DNA of 64,000 nt, from the NCBI GenBank assembly GCA_000827205.1, contig KN832567.1, positions 952,681-1,016,680 on the forward strand, read 5' to 3'. A program made the position numbers and the translations under genes. Positions 11,362-20,197 of this stretch are shown piece by piece (position 1 is the first letter of the stretch; the number at the start of each line of letters is the position of its first letter). Origin of the DNA: Plicaturopsis crispa FD-325 SS-3. Its lineage: Eukaryota > Basidiomycota > Agaricomycetes > Amylocorticiales > Amylocorticiaceae. The notes under the pieces were generated by a model, which was not told where the DNA came from, did not search any database, and saw nothing but the letters and a program-made list of their open reading frames with translations.

Positions 11362-12859
11362 TCACCAGCCAAGGCGCTCGATGGTCCAGCCCATCACCTC
11401 CCCCTTCTCATCTACTTTGTTGCAGATCCGCTGGTTCTTGTTCAGCGCGCTGATTTTGGCGACATCTTCTTCCGCAAGCTTGACCGGCTATCGCAATAAC
11501 CATTAACAATATTCTAAGGAAAGGGGGGGGGGGAGTGCGCGTACGTTGAGATTCTCGACCTGGCGTCCGGGGTTCTTGCTGCTTGGGACTGCGGTCACGC
11601 CGCGGGCGATGTGCCACCCGAGGATGACTTGCGTGGGCATCGCGTTGTACTTTCTAGCAATCTCCACGATTGTTGGGTCCGCGCGCACAGAATCGTAGCC
11701 TTGAGCCACATTTGTTAGACAAATGCGCGTATATCTCTAGCAGGGGGTTGGGACTGACCACTCGGTGTGTATGCGGTAATAACAATACCCTTCTTCTTGG
11801 AGTACTCTAAGAGCTCGGGCTGCGCGAGGTAAGGGTGCAGTCTTGTAGGGATATAAATATCAGAGACGGGAAGTATAAGTGACGAGATGTACACTCACTC
11901 AACCTGGTTAACGGCGGGCACCACTTTCGCCGTTGTGAAAAGCTGCTCTAGGCTGTGCAGTCGGGCTTATCGTTAATATATGCCGGGGCTTTGAGCAGAA
12001 TCACGTACGTCTTGATAGAGAAATTGCTGACGCCGATTGCCTTTGCCTTCCCGGTGGCGGCGACCTTTTCCATCTGTGCCCAAGTATCGTTGAAGCTCCA
12101 GTCCTCGACAATGTCGTAGGAGCCGTCGGGCTTCTTTGGTACAAGCGTACCTTGCGCAATATATGAGTTGCCGTTGTGTACACCTACACAGGAAGAACCT
12201 ACCACCAGGAATATATCTGAACGCTTGAGGCCAGTGGACGAGATACTGCACAAAGCGGATGTGATGAAAAGCGGGCACGCTGGGTAGATATAGTACGGAT
12301 ACTGACGAGATCGACGTAATCAAGCCCCAAGTTGTCCAGACTTTCCTGGAAGGCCTCCTCTACGCGAGAGTGGTGGTTCCATCTACAGCATGCCGTTCCC
12401 GACGTCAGATAGAATCACGAACAGTGGATGATATTACTAACGAGAGCTTGGTAGTGACGAAGATCTCCTCCCGCGGAACACCCGATGCCCGTATGGCTTC
12501 ACCAACGGACTTCTCAGTACCTGTGTTGATGTATATCAGAGTAGGGGCGACACAGACTTAGCTATTGCTCACCGTAGAAATACGCGGTGTCGAGGTGGCG
12601 ATAGCCAGCCTGCACACCAGGATCAATTCAGGATCACCGCTGATTTCATCATGTTCCGCACCTTTAGTGCGGTGAGGACCCAGTCTTTTGCTGCATCGCG
12701 GCTGGATTGTTCCCATCCGCCCCAAACTCCAAGCCCTACCGGTAGGTATTATGATAAGTTTATGATCCGCCACACTCGTAATCGATCGCTGCGATCAGGC
12801 GTACCTATGGCTGGAATGGACGCTCCGGTGTTCAGCTTCAGCGAGGGAATGGCAGACAT
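11362..12859 (-). CDS. Aldo/keto reductase
   Basis: About ten exons splice to a protein of about 306 residues with the full AKR catalytic tetrad: D50 and Y55 in [13 protein letters not shown]80 in FVTTKLSWNHH, and H111 in YLVHWPQAF. Other family signatures are [12 protein letters not shown] (about 152-163), [20 protein letters not shown] and, near the C-terminus, [15 protein letters not shown] for cofactor binding. Length is normal for the family. The enzyme would use NADPH to reduce an aldehyde or ketone in the cytosol. It lies tail-to-tail with the adenylating membrane enzyme, 470 bp away, so a shared pathway is possible but not shown. The start ATG at 12859 places [21 protein letters not shown] at the N-terminus, as in close AKRs. 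One acceptor (AAG before the exon starting TLVPKK) is weak. Confidence 0.88.
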
Positions 12860-13532
12860 AATATCCCTGTAGTTATCTGATGGGTCCTGTAAGTCTTCAA
12901 GCTTCAGGGTGCGCAGTGAGTGGACAGTGGGAACCAAAGCCGAAGGGAGGTCTGTGCTTACTTATGCGATTGCTGCATAGCTTATAAGTAAGTACATCCT
13001 GCCTGATACTTATAGGTAACGTCCAAAGTTATCAGCCCTTCAAAGTCAGCGAAATTGGCGGAATCCTTCACACTCGGTGTTGTCTCGGACGGTGCTGCAC
13101 ACCTCTCATGACGCAATTGCACGGAGCATCGGCGTCCCTATGCTCTCCCTTCATGACTAAATGCTCGTGAGGGTCCCGCCCGACGACGCAAGAAAGCCCC
13201 TCCATAGCACAGGCACTAATGAAGGGGGCATCGGAGACGAGAAATGACCATGCGAGCTAGTTCGAGCAGGATGGGGGCCCGACGCTGAGTGCGAGAATAG
13301 GCGTGGGCGGTTGAAACCTGTAATCTAAGCCCAGGTTAGAGTCAGTGCCCATTACTATAGCTTGCAAACTGCACGAGTTTACGGTGTTCAGCACTCTTCG
13401 TCCGATTACGGCCAAGATCCTCGTCAAGGATGTCTGTAAAAATGAGCGCGAGACACGGTCGAACGGGAATAAATCCATTATCCGTATTACTATCGCACCC
13501 ATACTTGCATGCATACAGCTGCTGCCGCAGCA
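12860..13532. other. Intergenic, no gene seen
   Basis: About 670 bp between the AKR promoter and the PEX3 3' end. Only short ORFs without recognisable features. A GGGTCC/TATAAGTA-type promoter environment near 12960-13020 may belong to the AKR gene. Confidence 0.4.
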
Positions 13533-15474
13533 TCATCGAAACCGGTCTTCGAAGCCTGCAAACACGACAGCAGATAGCGCGGCCACCTCTCTCGTGCCCG
13601 TGATATCCTATGTACAATAAAATCATCCCAAAATCAGCATGATTCCACGGCGGTAAAAAAGCAAAAAAAGCACTCGCGTCGACAAGCTCGTTCGGCAGGC
13701 CCTCGAGGGCGAGGCGGCCCCACCGCGCTAGGCCCGGGAGCATGCCGGCGAGGCGCAACTGGACATCCACCCCGCTCGCCTCATCACCGGCGCTGTCCAC
13801 GAATACGTACCGCTCGAGCCCGTCGAAGAGAACGCCCGTGGCACGGTCGAGGCACACCTCCAGCACGAGCGCAAAGTCAGACGATGCGAGACACGAATGC
13901 GTCGCGTCGAGGAGGGCCGAGAACGCCGGGTCGGGGTGGCTGGGCGACGCGGCCCCGCCCTGCGTCAGGACGTGCTGCAGGGTCTCGGGCGTCGGCGGCA
14001 GGAGCGCAGAAGTGAAACTATATTCCGCGTTCAGCGATGAGGATACGCGTAAAGGGACGAAGTACGGACGTACTCTATCCGCCGCCCCGTGCCCTCAGAC
14101 GTGAATTCGCGCTCGATGCGCCTGCGTACATCGTCAACCAAGCGGTGGAAATCGTGAATCCCGAGTTTGGTCTTCAGGGACACGCTGTACGGTGTACTGG
14201 TCAGCCGGTCCGGTCATGCAAACTCGGTGGTGCAAACAACGTGCCTATCAAGTACCTCCTCGACGCCCCTGCGCACGCGCTCCCCGATGTCCTTCCATCC
14301 CACATGCAGCAGCCACCAGCTCAGCGTCAAGTACCGCACCGCAACTTCCTCGGTGACCTCTTCCTCGTCTGGCACCCCGGTCTCCGGGTCTAGAGGAGAC
14401 AGCAGCCCCGCGCCGCCCATCAACAGCCCTGATATCGACAGACTTGCCTCGAGCTGCTCCCGCATTCGCTCGTCGCGTTCGAGCTGTAGCACCGACTGCA
14501 CGTATCTTGCGCGCGCGAGGAGCGTTAGCTGGAGGGTCGTGAAGAGGGAGAGAAGCGTTGTGGAGTAGAGAATGGTGAGAGTACGCGTGAGGGCTGCGGC
14601 GCGTCAAGAAGTGGGGATGGACACGAGGCTAGGGAGACGCACTGAGTATCTTCACTTCGTTCCAGAGTTCTGATTTGCTTTTGGTGCTTGCAGACGACGG
14701 TTGTGAGCTGAGCGCTTCCGACTAAGTACAGACGAAGTCAGCATCTGTACTCCCTTGAGACAGGATTCGCTTCGTACCGAGACGGATTCTCCATCTCCAT
14801 AGCTGAGAGCAGAGCTTGCAGTGGAGATGATAGAGTCTGATAGTCGCGGACCCACAGAGTGCAGTTCAGGTCTTGCTTCGCCTGCAAACGACGGGTGTCG
14901 TTCAGAGCCCTCGACAGAGAACTGGTCCACCCAGCTAGTTGACGACTCGCTCAGATTCGAGTTATCGTTGACACCTGAATATGATGATAAAGACGCTGAG
15001 CCAGCATCCGACCGTGCATCACGCTCGTCTAGCATTTCGGCGCTCGAAGCAATGCTCGATTGCGATTGTGCGAGTGGCGAGGGCGATATCGACCTGGAGC
15101 GTAGCGAAGAGGTAGCCTTCGAAGCCCTCGACCGTGACTGCAGCTCGTTCGTTACACCCTCGACGTCCATTTCTTCGAGTATATGCCTGCCCAGGGTTGG
15201 CATAAGGGCCATTATAGTATACGATACATCTTCCTGATTCTGTTGGAATCGCCGCCGCAGACTACGCCAGTTCCTCAGTCTGCTACGCGTCCGGGAAATG
15301 TTCTTTGACGACTCACTTGTCCCGGACCACTTTCTCTTCCATGACCTTTTCCTTCACTTCCTCCAGCCGCTCGACGACATACCGACCGACGAGATACGCG
15401 CCCCCAATTACGCCAGTTGTCTTCGCAAGTCCGCCACGGCGATCGTAGACGTACGCTTTAACTGATTCCAGCAT
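13533..15474 (-). CDS. PEX3: Peroxin-3 (peroxisomal membrane biogenesis factor)
   Basis: Seven exons (15474-15317, 15261-14778, 14721-14643, 14593-14245, 14184-14074, 14017-13684, 13607-13533) give 1,590 nt, or 529 residues, a normal length for fungal Pex3. Recognised segments: N-terminal membrane anchor LAKTTGVIGGAYLVGRYV, the invariant-type FQQNQEDVSYTIMALMPTL, KSELWNEVKIL, a hydrophobic helix around LYSTTLLSLFTTLQLTLLAR, YLTLSWWLLHVGWKDIGERV, VSLKTKL, and the C-terminal REVAALSAVVFAGFEDRFR. Pex3 anchors Pex19 at the ER or peroxisome membrane and is required for insertion of peroxisomal membrane proteins. A Ser-rich insertion (about residues 85-210) is longer than in yeast. The intron at 14244-14185 uses a GC donor. 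The donor at 13683 (GTCGAC) is weak, but the frame through it is required for the conserved C-terminus. Confidence 0.92.
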
Positions 15475-15821
15475 GGTATGCTTGTAGTGATGCGCTGTGA
15501 CAGGTGCATTTGGCGTCGCGTCGAAGGAGACCGCTGGAAACACATGATGCGCGCGCCGGGTACACAGGCCACTTGAGTCAACACTTCGTTTTGCGTATCT
15601 CACTAGGCAATAAAACGTACAGCATGCGCTGGAAACAAGCAAGACGGTACTTGTAGCTCGCTACTGTTGCGGCCGGTATGCAATCGAGGTGGACGTCGAA
15701 CTTGAGGCTGAAGCAATGACCGGGTCGGTCCATGGAGTTACGTAATCCTCTATCGAGCATGCGAGTGCGACTCTGACAGAACTGATTCAGTGATTCCACA
15801 ACTTGTCCTCGGCATACAACA
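15475..15821. promoter_or_regulatory. Divergent promoter region PEX3 / small membrane protein gene
   Basis: 347 bp between two divergent start codons; both genes must be transcribed from here. No TATA box or other named element was identified. Confidence 0.45.
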
Positions 15822-16300
15822 ATGGTAAGACATAGCACAGTCCTGCATATCTGGTCCCGCTAAATTTTGTGCAGGGAGGAGGCGGCAGATATCCTTACCC
15901 AAAGACCGTTTGGTCTCCAGCAGGTGCGTGCTCACCGGTTTTCAGTGCCGAACGATTACTGACGGAAAACAACAGGTGGTTGGTGGACGCGCCCGTCAAA
16001 CTGGAAGAGCAACAGCATCATCATATTCGGTGGCATCGTCGCGCTGTCGTACGGTGTAGCAACGGTCAGCTGGGCTCACGAGGTGTGTCTCTGCGACCCT
16101 TCGTCACTTTCTCTCTCGCTGATTCCGATGGTGCATACAGTGGAGAAGTGTCCAGCCGTTCCGCCCGATACCGTCTATGAAGGTGCGTCCGTTTTGGATC
16201 TCTCCTTGTGTGCTGTGCGGCCCGTTGAAGTCAGTTATAGTGGGCGAAACAATATACGGACGAGGCGGCGGCGAAATCTGCGGAGACGCCCTCGACATAA
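15822..16300 (+). CDS. Small conserved single-pass membrane protein, probably mitochondrial; ATG-only first exon
   Basis: Five exons (15822-15824, 15875-15923, 15976-16082, 16141-16182, 16241-16300) total 261 nt, or 86 residues. The N-terminus reads MGGGGRYPYPKTVWSPAGGW and then WTRPSNWKSN, followed by one hydrophobic helix (about residues 38-58, IIIFGGIVALSYGVATV), WAHE, PIPSMKWAKQY and an Ala/Glu tail. I recognise this RYPYPK-VWSPAGGWW-NWK pattern as a small protein family conserved across fungi, of mitochondrial inner-membrane or complex I-accessory type, but I cannot name the subunit with certainty. The first coding exon consists of the start codon alone, followed directly by GTAAGA. Intron sizes are 50-58 nt. 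The gene is too finely split to appear as a single ORF. Confidence 0.75.
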
Positions 16301-16905
16301 AATCACATATATCCCTACAGCCTAGTTGCCGTCAATCAAATCTCTTCATTCTGGGCTCTAGATGTCCCAACCGATTATCTGTCAAGCTCGAAATAGGATC
16401 CCAGCAGCGATGTGTCCGCGAAGTGTGGTAGACAGCACTTGTTTCCGTCCGGTATTTCTCGCAGTCAATGTCGAAATCATGAAGACCTCCCGTTCGTTTA
16501 AGTTCTAGGAATCGCACTTGTTGGTGAGCGGTTATCTTGCGAACTTGCCTGTAATCACTACCACCAAGCCGTCACCCTCCAGCTCTGGATATCAGGAGCC
16601 TCCATATATGTTATGCACCATGTCCTGCTCAAAGTACGTGCTGTGTCGCATAAAATGAAGTACTGAGGTCCGTGGAATGCCATTGTCAGGTTGCACCCCT
16701 GTCCACCCTCCCTCGCCGCCCAACGCTTAACGACCGCCAAACTGTGGCATCTCATTTGGACAGTGTGCAGTGCATCAGGGTAAACGTGTGCATAAGCCAA
16801 CCTGTTTGCTCCTCATCATTCAGTGTGCGAACGCCCCGACCTGATTATAGCTCCCGTTGACCGCACTCGGACGCTCTATCTGGCCGTGTCAGTCGGTGCG
16901 ACTCC
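16301..16905. other. Convergent 3' intergenic region
   Basis: About 600 bp between the small membrane-protein gene (plus) and the knottin-like gene (minus). No coding region or repeat was recognised. Confidence 0.45.
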
Positions 16906-17192
16906 TCACACAACATCCGAGCATATCTGTACGAGCAAGGCCTCGTCAGTCGATCGTCGATGCAGCAAGGGGCAGCTCTCCACGACGAACAAAGACGGCC
17001 GACGAAAAAAACACGCACCGAAATCCGTTTCTCACTAAGGTATATACACCCCGTGTGGTTGCAGCAGGTCGAAGGTGCAGCGCTGCAGCTATAGCCGCGC
17101 GGAATGCACTGGGGCGCGTGTGGCTTTACTGCGGCGGCGAGGGTGGCGGTGGCGAGGACGAGTAGCGCGAGAGCGGATTTGATAGCATGCAT
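16906..17192 (-). CDS. Secreted knottin-like cysteine-rich peptide
   Basis: Two exons, 17192-17019 and 16926-16906, encode 64 residues. The first ~21 residues are a signal peptide (MHAIKSALALLVLATATLAA). The mature part has exactly six cysteines, C29, C36, C43, C44, C49 and C60, with spacing C-x6-C-x6-CC-x4-C-x10-C, the pattern of an inhibitor-cystine-knot fold. An N-glycosylation site (NHT) lies between C44 and C49. The intron (17018-16927) has a GTGCGT donor, a CTGAC branch-like site and a GTACAG acceptor; without splicing C6 would be missing and a longer nonsensical tail would follow. Small secreted knottin-like proteins of basidiomycetes are often effector or defence candidates; the role here is unknown. 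Confidence 0.65.
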
Positions 17193-17480
17193 GTTCGACG
17201 TTCAGCGTTGGAATTAGAACTGTAATCGGGCTCTGGACGGGGTGTAGTGCTTAGAACTGAGTAAGTGGCTTCTCTGTTTGCCCAACGTGACCTGGACGTG
17301 GTGCTGACGTGTCACCTCCCACGTCCATCTAGATTCTACAACGCAAACAACCCGCGACAGCGATTGAACGCCTTCGGACTACATGCTGCTCGCAGCATGT
17401 TTCATTCAACTATCGAGCGGTCGATTCACGCAGGTAAGCCCAGTACTCATACTGTCTTGCGGCCGATTTGATCGATCCCA
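17193..17480. other. Upstream region of the knottin-like gene
   Basis: About 290 bp holding the presumptive promoter of the minus-strand knottin-like gene. No further feature seen. Confidence 0.4.
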
Positions 17481-18160
17481 AGTATACAACAGTCGACGCA
17501 CTTTATAAGATCTAGAGCCGCGAGCCTGGTCACCGTGACGGCGATGCGAAGGTGCAAAACGGCGTACTTGTGCGTACACGCCTTCCACCATGATCTTGCC
17601 CATGAAATTCACGACTAAGCGTAGATAGTCGCCGACGAGCGCGGCATCGCTGGGGTTCGGGCGCTCGGGCAGACTGCAGTGCTTATAGGTCAGTGGATTG
17701 TTTACTCTTCTCAGGTACTTACCGCTACGACCAGCAGGGTTCACTACACGTGCTCTGTGTCTCAGCATCTGCTGGTCCACGCCGTGTTGTATATCTCGTG
17801 GATGTTGCGCCACGGTTCACCGCCTGGTGTGCTGGGTCACTACGATGTCAATAAGAATTGGGCCCGATCCCAACTTTGCGTCTGCATTGCACAGCTTACT
17901 GGCCCTCTTTCTGTCTTCTGTTTGATATCTTGAAACTGTTGTACGCGAATCCTCTCAATGCTATGGTGCTCACCGCACGCCAACATCTCAGATGCTCTTG
18001 GCTGTGCACAGTAATATCTGCGCAGCTGTGAGGTCCACTCGCTTTTCTTGACCGAGTACAGCATACGCTCACCGACCGGATCCGCACTCAAAATCAACGG
18101 ACACGAAGAGACTCGGACACATTGCTCTCGGTAAGCATTGTCCGTCTTTATGCGCAGAAT
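17481..18160 (-). pseudogene. Possible decayed protein gene (unidentified)
   Basis: On the minus strand several short stretches look protein-coding but lie in different frames and are interrupted by stops: one around ADPVGERMLYSVKKSEWTSQL (about 18000-18085), one around GEPWRNIHEIYNTAWTS (about 17765-17830), and one around LPERPNPSDAALVGDYLRLV (about 17600-17670). Some junctions could be introns (for example CACTGCAG before the last block), but I could not build a complete model. It may be a broken gene or one with unusual splicing. No family was recognised. Confidence 0.25.
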
Positions 18161-18403
18161 CATTTAGTCACCAAAAATTGCCAATCGATGTTTCTACTCT
18201 ACAAGAAGTATCTACTTAACGGGAGTGAGATGGCGGGTACCGTATGCTGAAGGTTTGCTGGGCACAGGCTCGTTCGACATGACGGCAGCTTCAAGGTCGT
18301 GCCACGAGGCTACCAAACCACTTTTTTACGTAATCTGTCCCAAAGCGAACTCCCGAAGAATGATCGAAGAGCGCGATGCAATTCCACTTGAAATTGAACC
18401 TCA

Positions 18404-20197
18404 ATGATTGCTCAACTCAACATCCTGTACCGTCTCAGCACGGACAGTATAACATCTTGGAAAGCGAGTCGAGTGTCGCTATCGGAAGACTGTTGTACCC
18501 TCTCCGACATCGAGGAGCGGCTTCGTGATGGTGACTTTGCACGGCTCGGTTTAAGTATTCCCTTTCAAACGACATACTACGCGGTATGGCCAGACTCCAT
18601 CAAGGCTCCCAGTAACCCTCTCACACCACCTCCTCCCTTGGACACGAGAAACGCGCCCGAACTTCAAGTGTATTCAGCCGATATGCGCTTCGACGCGCCC
18701 CCCGACATCATCCACCTCGCATGCATCCTCACGCCCGTCTCCCACCCAAAGCGCGCCCGCTCCCCGATTCCGGATCGTGAAGCGTTTTACAAGAAGGCGC
18801 GTATCGCACTTGAGGCCCCCTCGAAATACTCGACTCTCTTCAACGTTAGCGCGCGCCAGGAAGATCACGAGCAGCGCGTATGGAACGATCGTCCGGAATG
18901 CGAGGATCGTTTGGCCCCCATCGCACTACTTTACGAAGGCTTCGGGCGCTTTCTGGATGTCATCGACGGACGGGACGAGGACTGGGCCGGCGTGTCGCGC
19001 GCGAGGCTAGAGAGCTCCGTCACCAGTTTCTGCAAGGCCATGAGGAGGCACTACGCCGACGACATCAATCGCAGGGTCAGTATACAGCCTCTCTTGGAGA
19101 ATGCATTACAGCTCTATTTTCCTAATTGCTTTCACACCTCTGAGTTTGGGAACGCCGGCACTGCCACTTGCTGTATCGAATCGTCAAGCCTGCCCACCAT
19201 CGTAGCTGTATTCAAGAATGAGCTCTTTTCTAGAGGTACACTTCCTGAAGAGGAGGCGCTCGCATGCATGCTCCACTCGTATCGTCGTGCGCTGGAAACT
19301 CAAGGAAATGAACTGCATAAACTGCACAGCCTGCGTACTGCTGCCCTCGGTATCACCATCATGGGCCCCCACATCGCGTTCTACGCCTTCGCCCTCCTCG
19401 ACCGGCCGCGCATCGTGCAGCTCACACCGATACTCCCGACCTGTACCGAAGACACCTTCGGGCGAGCGCCCCTCCTGGCAGCATTCCGCGCTGCCATCGT
19501 CCTACACCGCGTGATCACGCGCGACCGCGATGTGGCCATGTCGCGCACGGAAAGCGCGCCGCCCGAATCGCTGTCGCTCCCGTATGTCTCCAGCGCGCCC
19601 GCCTTCCCCGACGGCGCGTCGAAGGTCGAATTCACGCTCGAGAAACTCATACCCACCCTTACCGTCGGCCAGCACGTCTACCTCGCGCACACCACCGCAC
19701 CCGACCACACGCGCGTCGTCGTGAAGTTCACGCGCACGTACTGCGCGGCGCTGCACGCCTTCTGCGCGGACCGCGGGCACGCCCCGCGGCTGCTCGCACT
19801 CGGTGCCGTACCGGGCGGCTGGACGGTCGTCGTGATGGCCCACGTCGACGACCTACGGCTGCCCATCGACAAGCTGCAGATGCGCGAGCTCGCGCCCGTG
19901 TGGCGTAAAGACCTCTCGGCCGTCGTGCGGGCGTTCCACGCGGAGGGGTGGGTGCACGGAGACCTGCGGCTTGCGAACGTGCTGGTGGACCGCGCGGAGC
20001 CGGCGCGGGCGCTGCTGATTGACTTTGACTGGGCCGGCGAGGAGGGGCGCGCGATGTACCCGACGACGAGGCTGACGCATGCGCTGATGGAAGGGCGAGA
20101 CCCTGACGACTTAGTTATTCGGAAGGCGGACGATGAGCGGGTGTTGAAGGCTTCGCTCGAGATGCTTTCGGACCCACTCGCGGATCGACCCTTATGA
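18404..20197 (+). CDS. Protein-kinase-like protein (HGD/DFD type, Agaricomycete family)
   Basis: A single exon encodes 597 residues. The C-terminal ~180 residues form a protein-kinase-like fold: VVVKFTR supplies the candidate ATP-binding Lys, WVHGDLRLANVLV (about 515-527) corresponds to the catalytic loop with HGD in place of HRD, and LLIDFDWAGEEG (about 537-548) corresponds to DFG with DFD in its place. This HGDLR-N/DFDWAG combination is typical of a large Agaricomycete-expanded kinase-like family, often next to crinkler-like genes. The N-terminal 400 residues are not recognised. Lack of introns contrasts with the neighbours. A phosphotransferase role is plausible but the altered motifs leave catalytic activity open. 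Confidence 0.75.
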   Translation: MIAQLNILYRLSTDSITSWKASRVSLSEDCCTLSDIEERLRDGDFARLGLSIPFQTTYYAVWPDSIKAPSNPLTPPPPLDTRNAPELQVYSADMRFDAPPDIIHLACILTPVSHPKRARSPIPDREAFYKKARIALEAPSKYSTLFNVSARQEDHEQRVWNDRPECEDRLAPIALLYEGFGRFLDVIDGRDEDWAGVSRARLESSVTSFCKAMRRHYADDINRRVSIQPLLENALQLYFPNCFHTSEFGNAGTATCCIESSSLPTIVAVFKNELFSRGTLPEEEALACMLHSYRRALETQGNELHKLHSLRTAALGITIMGPHIAFYAFALLDRPRIVQLTPILPTCTEDTFGRAPLLAAFRAAIVLHRVITRDRDVAMSRTESAPPESLSLPYVSSAPAFPDGASKVEFTLEKLIPTLTVGQHVYLAHTTAPDHTRVVVKFTRTYCAALHAFCADRGHAPRLLALGAVPGGWTVVVMAHVDDLRLPIDKLQMRELAPVWRKDLSAVVRAFHAEGWVHGDLRLANVLVDRAEPARALLIDFDWAGEEGRAMYPTTRLTHALMEGRDPDDLVIRKADDERVLKASLEMLSDPLADRPL

